Source: Flavobacteriaceae bacterium MAR_2009_75 (lineage in GTDB: Bacteria > Bacteroidota > Bacteroidia > Flavobacteriales > Flavobacteriaceae). From it: a DNA stretch of 64,000 nt. This document shows, one piece after another, positions 16,544 through 26,282 of this stretch (its first letter is position 1; each line of letters begins with the position of its first letter). The position numbers were made by a program, and so were the translations under genes. The notes beneath the pieces are model-generated. The model was not told the origin of the DNA, did no database searches, and saw only the letters and a program-made list of their open reading frames with translations. The stretch covers positions 2,603,501 through 2,667,500 of the forward strand of contig PHTZ01000001.1 in the NCBI GenBank assembly GCA_002813285.1, read 5' to 3'.

Positions 16544-18352
16544 CTATTCTCTCTTCAACTTATCCACCACACTTTCAGGTACTTTAATTACAGTACCATG
16601 GCGGGTGCCTTCTGGAAATACAATTTGGTCGCTAATGTCTTCCCAGGTTTTGAGGTCTTTAGAACGAACCGCCCCGTATTGATGGTCGCGATATTTATCA
16701 AAATAAACCACCCACTGGCCGTCAACTAGAGTTGCCGTTGGCCCTTCGGCCCAATATTTACCTGTGATGGGTTCACTCGCCGCGCTATAGGGCCCCTCTA
16801 GCTTATCAGCATAAGCGACCTTGATATTTTTTTTAGGAGGTTCTCTGGTTTCGTCTTTTAAGAACATAATGAATTGACCGTTATGCTTTTTAATACTGGA
16901 ATCTATGACATTAAAACCGGGCTCGTACAGCAATTTAGTTTCGCTGAAGTTCTCAAAATCTTTAGTGGTTACATAGTACATTCGGTGGTTGTAATCATTT
17001 TCTTTGCTTGACTGCGTCTCAGGGTATTTGCCTTCGATGGTAGTTGCCCAATAAATCATATAGGTTTCGGTGGTCGGGTCAAAAGTAATTTCTGGCGCCC
17101 AAGTATTTCGAGCCTTGGGCTCATGCTTCATAACCGGAATAAATTGCTGCTTAGACCAATTTATAAGGTCATCTGAATGGGCATAACCGATTCCTTGGTC
17201 TGTCCAGCTAACGGTCCAAACCATGTGATATTTATTGTCGCCGCCCTTGATGATGCATGGGTCGCGCATTAGGGAGTCTTTACCTACCAAAGGAGTTAAA
17301 AATGATTCGTCATTTTTTAAGCTTTTCCAAGTATAGCCATCTTCACTATGGGCAAAGTGGAGTCCGTCTTCGCCATTTCCTTTAAAATAAGAAAACAGAT
17401 AGGTTTCCTTTTCAGGAATCAATTGCTGAGCTCTAAGCCAATTTTCACAATCGGTAGGCCAATATTGGTTGGTACCTTCAACACCCAACCCCATACCGTG
17501 CTTGCCTTTTTCATATAGGTGCATTTCGGCGGCCACCTTATTATTTTTGAGCGCTAAGAAATAGTTGATACTGTTTTCAACTGGTACCGCTTTGTCAACT
17601 GTTGTATGAATCAAAAAAGTAGGTGGAGTGTTGGCGTCGACCTGCTTTTCGTTGGAGTATTTTTTGAGGTTTTCGGCACTGGCCTTTTCGCCCAAAAGGT
17701 TATTGCGAGAGCCCATATGGGTAATCTTTTCATCCATAGAAATTACAGGATAAATCAATATGGAAAAATCAGGCCGGGCATTTGTGTTATAGGTAGAATT
17801 ATAGACCTTCTCGTCAAAATGTGTAGATAGGGTGGAAGCTAAATGTCCGCCAGCAGAAAAGCCCATAATGCCGACCTTATTAGGATCAATTTTCCATTTT
17901 TTGGCATTCGAGCGCACTATTCGCATTGCTTCCTGTGCATCTTGCAAAGGCCCGACTGTTTTATTCTTCATCGTTTTGTCGTTTGGCATACGATATTTCA
18001 ATACAAAAGCGGATATGCCTAACGAATTGAACCATTTTGCGACCTTGTGCCCTTCTTTTTCAATGGCCAAATGAGAATAGCCACCACCGGGGCAGACAAT
18101 TACGGCCGTGCCCGAGTTATTTTTTTCATCTGCCAAATAAGGAGTCATTTCAGACGTCGAAACTTGGCTATAGCCACGAATATTGCCTTGATCGTCGTAC
18201 TGTACTTGTTCTTTAAAAGAGGGGTCTTCAATGGCATCGGGTGCTCCATTAGGCCATATAGAGATTGTATTTTGTTGAGCTTGAGCCGAGAATACTGCAA
18301 AAAGCACGATGAATATAAGGGTAGGTTTAGCTAGTTTGATAATTTTTTTCAT
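16544..18352 (-). CDS. Alpha/beta-hydrolase esterase fused to GH43 glycosidase
   Basis: A start at 18352 (MKKIIKLA) gives a signal peptide ending at SAQAQ and a 602-aa protein; the open frame extends 17 codons upstream without a signal. Residues about 30-270 form a BD-FAE-type alpha/beta hydrolase: VCPGGGYSHLA oxyanion loop, nucleophile Ser in GFSAGG (about 166), and a His in GKHGMG. Residues about 275-595 form a five-blade GH43 domain with the expected acids in MRDPCI (about 361) and WAEGP (about 534), plus WAPEI between. It would deacylate and trim side chains such as arabinan or galactan. It begins 10 nt after mscS-like gene. Confidence 0.85.
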   Translation of the reverse strand: MKKIIKLAKPTLIFIVLFAVFSAQAQQNTISIWPNGAPDAIEDPSFKEQVQYDDQGNIRGYSQVSTSEMTPYLADEKNNSGTAVIVCPGGGYSHLAIEKEGHKVAKWFNSLGISAFVLKYRMPNDKTMKNKTVGPLQDAQEAMRIVRSNAKKWKIDPNKVGIMGFSAGGHLASTLSTHFDEKVYNSTYNTNARPDFSILIYPVISMDEKITHMGSRNNLLGEKASAENLKKYSNEKQVDANTPPTFLIHTTVDKAVPVENSINYFLALKNNKVAAEMHLYEKGKHGMGLGVEGTNQYWPTDCENWLRAQQLIPEKETYLFSYFKGNGEDGLHFAHSEDGYTWKSLKNDESFLTPLVGKDSLMRDPCIIKGGDNKYHMVWTVSWTDQGIGYAHSDDLINWSKQQFIPVMKHEPKARNTWAPEITFDPTTETYMIYWATTIEGKYPETQSSKENDYNHRMYYVTTKDFENFSETKLLYEPGFNVIDSSIKKHNGQFIMFLKDETREPPKKNIKVAYADKLEGPYSAASEPITGKYWAEGPTATLVDGQWVVYFDKYRDHQYGAVRSKDLKTWEDISDQIVFPEGTRHGTVIKVPESVVDKLKRE

Positions 18353-18362
18353 TTTGGTTATT

Positions 18363-19616
18363 TTAAATTTGCGGTACAGGCGCCAACGAGGTTGGCAATT
18401 CAAATATTTCTAAATCAAAATAGGGCAATGCCGCAATAAGGTGGTCGAATATGTCGGCCATTATATATTCATAGTTTTCCCATCTCTTGTCAGAACTAAA
18501 AACATAAATTTCTAATGGAATGCCCTGCGGCGTGGGCTCTAACTGACGCACCATTAAAGTCATACCTTTGTTGGTCGCTGAATGACTGTCAAGATAATCA
18601 TTTATATACTTTCTGAATACCCCGATGTTAGTCAAGTTTCTTCCGTTAATTGCCAAATTTTTATCTATTTGATTCGATTCGTTATGAGCATTTATTTGCT
18701 CACTTCGTGAGTCTAAATATGGTTGAACGAGCTGAATTTTCTTTAGGTTTTCAACATCTTCATCAGATAAGAATCGAATACTTCTTTGACTGATAATCAA
18801 TGAACGTTTGATGCGCCTACCCCCTGATTCTTGCATGCCACGCCAATTTTTGAAAGAATCTGAAATTAACGAGTATGTAGGTATGGTGGTAATCGTCTTA
18901 TCGAAATTCTGTACTTTGACCGTAGCTAGGGTAATTTCGACGACATCGCCATCAGCTCCGAATTTATCGAAAGTAATCCAGTCGCCAATGCGCACCATAT
19001 CATTGATGCTTACCTGAATACTTGCGACCAAGCCTAAAATGGAGTCTTTAAATATCAATATAATTACCGCCGAACCCGCGCCTAAGGCAGTAAAAAATTT
19101 AATGAATTCTACACCCGTGATGATGGCGATAATGGTCATAATACCAACAACCCAGGCAAAAATCATGAACACCTGAATGTAGCTGTCCATGGGTTTGTCA
19201 CGAAATTTGGGTTTAGTTTTTAAGTAATCGTTGGTGCTTCTAAATATGCTTTTGACCGTAAAAAGAGTTAGAAAAACAAAGAGTATACTTAGAATTTTAA
19301 AAACGATGTTTCCGGCATATTCAAAATCGATAAACGCAAATCGTAATGTCTCAAATAAAAGGGCCAATGGCAATATATGGGCCACATAACGCGGAACTTT
19401 ATTTGCGACCAAAAAGTTATCATAGTTTGTTTTAGACTTTCGGGCAAAACGCAGTGAAATGTTACGTAAAACCTTCCAAATAATCACGTCTAAAAACCAC
19501 GCCAATATGAGCGCGCTTACCATTAGTATGAGCATGTTGAGGTAGGAGGCGGCATTTTCGCCCATTCCTATTTCAAGAAAGTAATTGTGAAGTATTCGTG
19601 ATAATCCCTTGTTCAT
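18363..19616 (-). CDS. MscS-family mechanosensitive channel
   Basis: A start at 19616 (MNKGLSRI) gives 417 aa; an upstream in-frame ATG (19664) would add a non-helical Cys-rich tail. Five membrane helices precede the pore segment FFTALGAGSAVIILIFKDSILGLVA, after which the MscS beta domain appears (VRIGDWITFDKFGADGDVVEITLATV). The layout and the insertion after it resemble the YbdG/MscM branch. It protects against osmotic downshock by releasing solutes. Located inside the polysaccharide locus, 10 nt before the esterase-GH43 gene and 140 nt after GH105, with its own promoter. Confidence 0.9.
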   Translation of the reverse strand: MNKGLSRILHNYFLEIGMGENAASYLNMLILMVSALILAWFLDVIIWKVLRNISLRFARKSKTNYDNFLVANKVPRYVAHILPLALLFETLRFAFIDFEYAGNIVFKILSILFVFLTLFTVKSIFRSTNDYLKTKPKFRDKPMDSYIQVFMIFAWVVGIMTIIAIITGVEFIKFFTALGAGSAVIILIFKDSILGLVASIQVSINDMVRIGDWITFDKFGADGDVVEITLATVKVQNFDKTITTIPTYSLISDSFKNWRGMQESGGRRIKRSLIISQRSIRFLSDEDVENLKKIQLVQPYLDSRSEQINAHNESNQIDKNLAINGRNLTNIGVFRKYINDYLDSHSATNKGMTLMVRQLEPTPQGIPLEIYVFSSDKRWENYEYIMADIFDHLIAALPYFDLEIFELPTSLAPVPQI

Positions 19617-19641
19617 TGCTAAGTTTTGAGCCTGTAAGCAA

Positions 19642-19649
19642 CAAAAATA
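19642..19649 (-). promoter_or_regulatory. Candidate -7 box for the MscS gene
   Basis: The minus strand reads TATTTTTG, an exact TAnnTTTG match, 25 nt before the start at 19616. TTTG lies 16 nt and TTG 23 nt upstream, both at the edges of the usual spacing. It implies separate transcription of mscS and esterase-GH43 from the GH106-GH105 unit. Confidence 0.4.
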
Positions 19650-19756
19650 CATTTCGAAAACCAATCAAAGTTCAACTTGCAGGCTAATAACAAAACATTA
19701 AGTATTTGCGATGAAATTGCCAAGGTGCCAACTATAAAATCTATAAGAAATTAACG

Positions 19757-20875
19757 CTATTTCATCTTGTAAACTTCGCTTCCTGCCAAGAGAAAACAAC
19801 CTAAACCGTAATCTTCAAAGTCAGGAACCTTATCGTACGACAACGGCTGACCGTCTTTTGGCTCTTTTCCGGTGGATTGAAGATAGCCCAAAAACCCCGA
19901 TTCATGAAGACCGTCGGAAATCATGGCTTCCCATGCCCTTTTTATGATGGGCAGATAGGTTTCTCTATCAAGTAAATCGTTATTCACACCATAAGCCATA
20001 GCATAGGTGAAAAGCGCAGTGCCCGATAATTCCTTTCCACCATAGTTCTTGGGGTCATGCAAGCTCACGTTCCAAAACCCGTCTTTTCTTTGAATAGGTA
20101 CAAGGGCCTTAGCCATGGCCTTAAAATCTTTGATATATTGTTCTCGATGCGGAGTATTTTCAGGAACAATCGAAAGTACCTTGGCGAGGGCAGCGATTAC
20201 CCAACCGTTGCCACGGCTCCAATACGAATCTTCACCATTGGGTTCGGTATAGGGCGGGTCGAAATCGGCATCGCGCCACCATAACCCATCTTCAGGATTG
20301 TACAGACCTTTTTCGCCATGTTCATTACGCGTGAACATATACATTTCGTACATCTTTTGATAATAGCGCTCATCATTTTCAAGAACACCCATCTTTGCAA
20401 ATACGGGCATGCCCATCTGTATGGCATCGATCCACCACCAATCATCATTTTGAGGTGTATTCAGCAACATATTCATGGTGGACCTCGTGTTTTTTAACTT
20501 GATTGATTCAGGGGCTAGATTGTATAGGTCAATATAGGTTTGGGCGGCGCAATAATCATCGGCATTTCGGTTGGCGGTGCCATATCGAAAGCTCCAGTTA
20601 TGAAACTCGGCCCAGTCGTAAGCGTATTGGTAATATTCCTCTTTTGGCCAAATCTCGTATAAAGCCATTAGACCTTCGTAATAGACACCGCGTGTCCAGA
20701 TATTACTGGGGCGTTCTTTGTTAGTAACGATAGTTTTGCCTACATCGGGCCATTTCTTCATAAAATAAGCATTGGCCATTTGCATATGTTCCAATACTTT
20801 TTCTCTGTCGAAAGGTTGCGCATAGATTAGGGCAGAAGAGAAAAGAAGAAGGGTAAATGTTGCTATTTTTTTCAT
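19757..20875 (-). CDS. GH105 unsaturated rhamnogalacturonyl hydrolase
   Basis: A 372-aa secreted enzyme (signal ends at IYAQ) of the GH105 family, which removes the 4,5-unsaturated uronic acid from lyase products, leaving rhamnose-terminated oligomers. The family signatures are WTRGVYYEGLMALYE, NADDYCAAQTY, and the WWWIDAIQMGMP block, whose Asp (about residue 150) aligns with the catalytic Asp of YteR. SRGNGWVIAALAKVL is also conserved. Length is typical. It starts 6 nt after the GH106 gene, so the two are an operon: one enzyme exposes the rhamnose that the other removes. Confidence 0.93.
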   Translation of the reverse strand: MKKIATFTLLLFSSALIYAQPFDREKVLEHMQMANAYFMKKWPDVGKTIVTNKERPSNIWTRGVYYEGLMALYEIWPKEEYYQYAYDWAEFHNWSFRYGTANRNADDYCAAQTYIDLYNLAPESIKLKNTRSTMNMLLNTPQNDDWWWIDAIQMGMPVFAKMGVLENDERYYQKMYEMYMFTRNEHGEKGLYNPEDGLWWRDADFDPPYTEPNGEDSYWSRGNGWVIAALAKVLSIVPENTPHREQYIKDFKAMAKALVPIQRKDGFWNVSLHDPKNYGGKELSGTALFTYAMAYGVNNDLLDRETYLPIIKRAWEAMISDGLHESGFLGYLQSTGKEPKDGQPLSYDKVPDFEDYGLGCFLLAGSEVYKMK

Positions 20876-20881
20876 ATCGTT

Positions 20882-23632
20882 TTAGTTGTTTTGTTCGAGT
20901 TTTAGGGGTATGAGAACAGGACTTTGCAATAATCCCGAAGGCATCGGGCTCCACTTTGTAGCATCAAAATCTTTATAATCTTTGTCAACCATATTGATTT
21001 CGTGAAAAATCTTCCATTCTTCACCACGAATTTCTTTTGCCCTAATTCTATTGGCCGGTAAATTGGTGACCTCGATTCTTAGTTTGTTCTTGCCCTCTTT
21101 TAGGTTGTTAAGGTTGATTTCAAAAGGGTTTGACCATAAGGTTCCGACGTAGGTATCGTTCAGCCAAATTTTGGCGCTTTCACGAACATCGCCCAAGTCT
21201 AGTTTCCAAACTTTTACTTCTTTATCAGGATTTTCGAACTCTAACTCATATCGGGCGGTTCCTGAAAAATATTCGGCATCTTTAGAGAGTGTTGTCCAAG
21301 ATTTTAATTGATTCAATGTTGATGCTTCCGGAAGTTTCGGACCTCCTTTTAAAAATGATATCTGCCAATTTCCATTTATAGAATGACTAACGTCTTGCGT
21401 ACTAAAATAGTCCCAATTAGGCATCTGGTCAAAAACGCCTGTTTTGAGGAAAAGAGAACCCCCTGAAGGAATTTGAACTTTGACCAAAGTCTTTTCTCCT
21501 TCCTTTTTTACATGGGCTTTACCGTACTTACCGTTTAAGGGGTCAAGAATGGCAACCTCATCTGATTTATGGGCCAGCGGAACATAAGATTCGATAGCTT
21601 CGGAAGTATGATTGACCAAATAGTAGATTTTCTCTCCATCAACGTCCCTGCGAATAAATTTGAGCCCTGTAGCCACCAAAGTTTCCGGTAACACCTCAAC
21701 CTTCTCTAAATCTTGAAATAAATTTTGGGTTATTTCTAACCCCGACGATTCGGAGAGTAGCTTTTTTAACGCTTCATTTTGTGATGTATACTCGTGAAAA
21801 CCAGGTACGCTTTCCGGTAGGCCTTCAAAAATTATTGATGCGCCTTCTTTTTTCATCGCAATCAACTTTTTTAAAGTCGCCAAAGGCATATTCTCACAGT
21901 CGGGTATTATTAAGCTCTTGTAAGTGCCGCCGGGCATTACGATTTGGTTATCGACTACTTTAGCTTGTTCTATAAAGCGGTCTGAAATGAAATCGGTAGC
22001 AATACCATGATTCATCAGTTTTTTGGTAGTCGAGTAGAAATTGGTATTCAACAACCACTCGTTCAAAGAATGAATCTTGAACTGAAAGAAAAGTGTTCCT
22101 TTCAAATAATCGTCCCAAACGTCGTGAATGGGCCAATAAAGCAAGGTTTCATTATCAGGTTTTCCCGATTGAAGCATGCTCTGGCATCGCGTGATATAAG
22201 AAAATAGTTCAGGGGCATCTTCCCAAATCGTATTGTTGGTATTAAAATTGACCGAGGCGTAAAACTTCCAGCCCGGCCAAGCCGCTCGTTCTGGGGAATA
22301 AGTAGACCCATGTAGAAAAATATGGTTTACCCCGTTCAGTAATAAATCTTCGGCTTCGGGTTTACACTGCGAGAGGGCCGTTTTAAAATGATCTCTCAAC
22401 CATGTGAAAGTCTCGGAAGAGGTCAACGGCTTACCCGAAATATGCGCCGCCGAAGAGGAGAATTTCAGCATAACCGGGTCGGCATCACCTTCTCGAATAT
22501 CTTCTTGTTCTCGTCTGAAGCCTTTAATGTCGTAGGGCATAGACCCAAACGCTTCACATTCGGGAATATCTGCAGAGGCATACATGTCGATAAGATTTCC
22601 TGGAGAACCATGTGCTTGAAGTCTAGTTTGATAATCTTTTTCATTGGCCCAAGTGGTCCATGGTCGGTCAAATTCGGTCAAAAGAAGGTCGGACAAGGTT
22701 TCGCGATAATCGCTACGCACCCTGTTTGCTTCATCATTATCGCCACTATACAGAAGCGCTAAATGCGGTTTTAGGTCATACCCCCTTCTTTTTTGAAATT
22801 GTTCAAAAAAATTGGGCGTAAAATCTGTTCCGTAGACTTCATAACTATCGTTGAAAATAGTTCGTAGGTTTTGTCCGTGATTTTCAAAAGCTTCATCAAA
22901 TGGCTTTACATAATCATTAAACGCTGCTTTAGAATAGTGATCTACGGTGAAACCTTTGCCACCTGGCGCGGCTCTTTTCACTTGCTGCCCAGTTTTGCCT
23001 TCGAAAAGTATATATAAAGTGAAGTTGTTGCGCTTCGCTTTCCATTTTAGCCTGTCGTTTTTTACTAAAGCAGTTAGATTTTCATGATTGCCTGCCTCGT
23101 CAAAAGCCAGCACATACCTCAATTCGGCTTTGGCTCTATCTTTCTTGTTTTTTGGAAGTAGTTCAATATCCACTTTTTCACCCTTTTTTATAATCAGGGT
23201 ATCAACTGCCAATTTGGTAGCGGCATATTCATTGTTTACTTGTGGTCCACCGTAAGGCCAACCCGTTCCCAGGGTCATATCTACCTGCATACCGAGACTG
23301 TCGGCTACGGCAAGCGTTTTATCAAGAGCCTGTAACCATTCTTCCGATAGATACTCTAGATAGTTGTCTTCTTCGCCCTTTACCCCATAGATGGGTTGAA
23401 TTTCAACGCCACCAAGACCCGCTTTTGACATGGCAGTAAGGGTGTTTTCAATGTTTTTGTCGTCAACGGCGTTACCCATCCACCACCAACGTGTCCAAGG
23501 CTTATTGGTGTTGTCTATTTCTGGCCACGCATTTTTTTCTTCTTGGGCAAAAGAGCAGTGATATGAACTCAAAAACAGCACGATAAATACAATCGATTGC
23601 ACTAATAGTGCAGAAAAGGCAGTTTTTTTCAT
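20882..23632 (-). CDS. GH106 alpha-L-rhamnosidase
   Basis: A 916-aa secreted protein (signal ends near CSFAQ) with the GH106 start PWTRWWWMGNAVDDKNIENTL and GLGGVEIQPIYGV. It has a long TIM-barrel region with WPYGGPQV, SSETFTWLRDHFK and VNHIFLHGSTYSPE. A C-terminal beta-sandwich of galactose-binding type (about residues 770-905, WKLDLGDVRESAKIWLNDTY) completes it. It should release alpha-linked rhamnose from rhamnogalacturonan oligomers. First gene of the GH106-GH105 operon; its promoter region carries the CAGGAT-type element shared with GH31, SusCD pair 2 and the rhamnose operon. Confidence 0.9.
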   Translation of the reverse strand: MKKTAFSALLVQSIVFIVLFLSSYHCSFAQEEKNAWPEIDNTNKPWTRWWWMGNAVDDKNIENTLTAMSKAGLGGVEIQPIYGVKGEEDNYLEYLSEEWLQALDKTLAVADSLGMQVDMTLGTGWPYGGPQVNNEYAATKLAVDTLIIKKGEKVDIELLPKNKKDRAKAELRYVLAFDEAGNHENLTALVKNDRLKWKAKRNNFTLYILFEGKTGQQVKRAAPGGKGFTVDHYSKAAFNDYVKPFDEAFENHGQNLRTIFNDSYEVYGTDFTPNFFEQFQKRRGYDLKPHLALLYSGDNDEANRVRSDYRETLSDLLLTEFDRPWTTWANEKDYQTRLQAHGSPGNLIDMYASADIPECEAFGSMPYDIKGFRREQEDIREGDADPVMLKFSSSAAHISGKPLTSSETFTWLRDHFKTALSQCKPEAEDLLLNGVNHIFLHGSTYSPERAAWPGWKFYASVNFNTNNTIWEDAPELFSYITRCQSMLQSGKPDNETLLYWPIHDVWDDYLKGTLFFQFKIHSLNEWLLNTNFYSTTKKLMNHGIATDFISDRFIEQAKVVDNQIVMPGGTYKSLIIPDCENMPLATLKKLIAMKKEGASIIFEGLPESVPGFHEYTSQNEALKKLLSESSGLEITQNLFQDLEKVEVLPETLVATGLKFIRRDVDGEKIYYLVNHTSEAIESYVPLAHKSDEVAILDPLNGKYGKAHVKKEGEKTLVKVQIPSGGSLFLKTGVFDQMPNWDYFSTQDVSHSINGNWQISFLKGGPKLPEASTLNQLKSWTTLSKDAEYFSGTARYELEFENPDKEVKVWKLDLGDVRESAKIWLNDTYVGTLWSNPFEINLNNLKEGKNKLRIEVTNLPANRIRAKEIRGEEWKIFHEINMVDKDYKDFDATKWSPMPSGLLQSPVLIPLKLEQNN

Positions 23633-23666
23633 ATTTAAATTCTCAATTCATTTTTTTGTTCGGCCC

Positions 23667-23705
23667 CTAAAATAGTGGGTGTTTCGAACAACTGCATCCT
23701 GTAGT
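23667..23705 (-). promoter_or_regulatory. Promoter of GH106-GH105 with shared 19-bp element
   Basis: The minus strand contains ACTACAGGATGCA (23705-23693), with CAGGAT at 23701-23696. Exactly 21 nt later is TATTTTAG (23674-23667), a 7/8 match to the -7 box. The longer element matches the GH31 copy at 16 of 19 positions. The GH106 ATG follows 35 nt after the -7 box. Confidence 0.65.
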
Positions 23706-23727
23706 GTTCTGTATCTCGAGAATAAAA

Positions 23728-23773
23728 GCAGTATACTACAGGATGCAAGGGCGACCTTCAATCAATATTTTTG
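23728..23773 (+). promoter_or_regulatory. Promoter of GH31 with shared 19-bp element
   Basis: GCAGTATACTACAGGATGC (23728-23746) is followed, 21 nt after CAGGAT, by TATTTTTG (23766-23773), an exact -7 box. The element and its minus-strand copy at 23693-23705 form a perfect 13-bp inverted repeat, each arm facing its own gene. Confidence 0.7.
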
Positions 23774-23794
23774 ATCGCATATAAATATATAGAA

Positions 23795-26245
23795 ATGAAT
23801 AAAATTACAAGCATACTATTTGTAATCATGCTTTTTATTTCCTCCGGAATTCACGCTCAGACCGGTTTGGGAGATTTTAAAAATTTGATTGAAGAAAAAG
23901 ATAATACTGTCACTTTTAAAACTGAAAATGCGCTAGTTAAAGTTGAATTTTGTTCTTCTTCCATAGTACGTTTTAGAACAAGTTGGAACGGTGATTTTGC
24001 GCCTAACGAGCATTGGATGGTAACCCAATATAATTGGCCGAAAGTCAACTACACCAATTCTGAGAGCGACAAGGCCTTTAGTTTGAAGACTGAAAATTTA
24101 ATAATTACTATCAGTAAATCGCCATTTGCCATAACTATTGCTGATAATGAGGGCAAGGTATTGATGACCGAACAAAATAGCCAACAAAAATTGGGGGCTC
24201 TAAAAGCCGATGCAACTGTTAGTTCTACCAAAAAGCTATTTCCCGAAGAACACTTCTTCGGTTTCGGTGAACGAATGGACTATCTCGATCGTCGCGGCAA
24301 GAAATTACGTTTGAATGTGGGCCGTGGACAAGGCCGCCCACACATTGTAGGGGCCTATGATGTCTTACAGGCGAATTATTCGCCCGTTCCCTTTTTTATG
24401 AGTACTCGAGGTTACGGTGTTTTTCTACATAATGCAAACCCTACCAACTGGGATATGGGGCATAGCTACGATGCTGCCTATAGTTTTTCGGCCGAAGGGG
24501 GCGAGCTCGACTATTATTTTATTTACGGCCCCGATTTTCCTGCTATTCTAGATGGTTATACAGACATTACCGGCAAGGCGCCCATGCTACCCGAATTTGC
24601 AATGGGTCTTCATGTGGGTACTTATAGTGGAGGCACTTGGGGTCATGAGGCGGAAACCTCTACCGACTATGTGGTAGGTTTGGCAAAAAAATTCAGGGAA
24701 TTGAACATTCCTTTAGATGTGTTGCACTTAGATTCTACGTGGCGAATATTTGGTGAAAATGGGGGCACTGGTGCTACATCTTTTGAATGGAGGGATACAT
24801 TTAAAAATCCTGAAGCTATGTTCAAAGATTTGTATGACCTTAATTTAAATATGGTCGGTCTTCATTTACGGCCACGGTTCGATAATGGTAAAGAACTTCG
24901 TTTGTTAGATGAGGCTCGAAAAAAGGGTTATGTCTACCCTGAAGAGAATAATCAGGGAGAATTTGTCAACTTTTTTGACGAAAAATCTGTTGATTGGTGG
25001 TGGAATAATGGTGTGAAACGGGTAGCCGACCAAGGCGCTATGTTTTTGAAAACGGATGAAGGTAGTGCTTTCGGCCATAAAGCCAATGAAAGCGAAAAGA
25101 CAGGCCCTCAGGGCAAAGAAGTAAAGGCTTTACATAATCTTTTTCCCATTGCTTATGCCAAGGCACCGTATGAGAAGTTTGCAGAGTATAATAATATGAG
25201 GGGTATGAACCAGACCCGTGAAGGGTATGCGGGGATCCAACGCTACCCTTATATTTTTGCCGGAGATTGGCCCAGTGAATGGCAGTATTTTGAGCCGGTT
25301 ATAAAAGCGGGACTGAATATTGGTCTTTCCGGTGTGGGTAATTGGGCACATTGTATGGGAGGTTTTGAACATGTGGCCGACCCAGAGCTTTATATTAGGT
25401 GGACACAGTTCGGGTTGATGAGTCCGATTGCACATTTGTTCGGTATGGAGCATCCAAATTATAAAGAACCATGGAATTATGGGGAAGAAGCCCAGCGAAT
25501 ATTCAAGCAATATGATGAACTCAGATATCGGTTGACACCTTATTTATACAGTACTTCCTATCAAAACCACAAAACTGGAAAACCAATCATGAGGGCCTTG
25601 GTCTTAGATTATCAAAATGACATCAATGTATACGAAATTACCGACCAGTACATGTTGGGCGACAATTTAATGGTGTGCCCTGTTGTCACCAAAGGTGCAA
25701 AGACAAGAGTAGTTTATTTGCCTAAAGGTAATTGGGTCGATTATTGGTCAGCAGAGCAATACCAAGGCGGTAAGCATATTAGTATTCTTTGCCCACTAGA
25801 TAAAATGCCAATTTTCGTAAAAGCTGGCGGAGTATTGCCAATGCAAGAGGTAGTGAATTATGTGGGGGAGAAGAATATTTCATCTTATGATTTAGAAGTA
25901 TACCCCGATGGTAATAGCATTTTTGAACTGTACCATGACGATGGTAGAAGTTTAAAGTATTCAGAAGGGGACTTTGCGATTACGAAAATTGAGGTTGATG
26001 GTAAAAATGCCGAAAAGACTTTAATAACGGTCAATTCAAGTACAGGTCCCTATAATGTGGGTGAATTGGTATACAATATTGGCGTTCATTTAGACAAAAA
26101 ACCTACAGCCGTTAAGGTTAACGGTAACAGTCTGTCTATATCGACTGTTGACTTGACCAGTACCGGTGCTTTCTATACAAAGGGCAGGCTTAACATTCCG
26201 AATTTGAAAAACCAAGAGGCACAACGAATCGAGATTATAAAATAG
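23795..26245 (+). CDS. GH31 family alpha-glycosidase
   Basis: A start at 23795 (MNKITSIL) gives a signal peptide ending at IHAQ; the upstream TTG would overlap the -7 box. The 816-aa protein has the GH31 N-terminal sandwich (FFGFGERMDYLDRRG), a TIM barrel with nucleophile Asp in FLKTDEGSAFG (about 420), the acid/base Asp in AGDWPSEW (about 490), and C-terminal sandwiches. The family covers alpha-glucosidase, xylosidase and galactosidase; the substrate cannot be read from these motifs. Context suggests trimming of a pectin or rhamnogalacturonan side chain. Divergent from GH106 and followed by SusCD pair 2. Confidence 0.88.
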   Translation: MNKITSILFVIMLFISSGIHAQTGLGDFKNLIEEKDNTVTFKTENALVKVEFCSSSIVRFRTSWNGDFAPNEHWMVTQYNWPKVNYTNSESDKAFSLKTENLIITISKSPFAITIADNEGKVLMTEQNSQQKLGALKADATVSSTKKLFPEEHFFGFGERMDYLDRRGKKLRLNVGRGQGRPHIVGAYDVLQANYSPVPFFMSTRGYGVFLHNANPTNWDMGHSYDAAYSFSAEGGELDYYFIYGPDFPAILDGYTDITGKAPMLPEFAMGLHVGTYSGGTWGHEAETSTDYVVGLAKKFRELNIPLDVLHLDSTWRIFGENGGTGATSFEWRDTFKNPEAMFKDLYDLNLNMVGLHLRPRFDNGKELRLLDEARKKGYVYPEENNQGEFVNFFDEKSVDWWWNNGVKRVADQGAMFLKTDEGSAFGHKANESEKTGPQGKEVKALHNLFPIAYAKAPYEKFAEYNNMRGMNQTREGYAGIQRYPYIFAGDWPSEWQYFEPVIKAGLNIGLSGVGNWAHCMGGFEHVADPELYIRWTQFGLMSPIAHLFGMEHPNYKEPWNYGEEAQRIFKQYDELRYRLTPYLYSTSYQNHKTGKPIMRALVLDYQNDINVYEITDQYMLGDNLMVCPVVTKGAKTRVVYLPKGNWVDYWSAEQYQGGKHISILCPLDKMPIFVKAGGVLPMQEVVNYVGEKNISSYDLEVYPDGNSIFELYHDDGRSLKYSEGDFAITKIEVDGKNAEKTLITVNSSTGPYNVGELVYNIGVHLDKKPTAVKVNGNSLSISTVDLTSTGAFYTKGRLNIPNLKNQEAQRIEIIK

Positions 26246-26282
26246 ATTTAATTATTTGAATAACAAATGATTAGGGGTGGTT

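Noticed and set aside
16431-16729. Plus-strand frames near the end of the esterase-GH43 gene
   Set aside because: They mostly overlap the minus-strand coding region and have no protein features.
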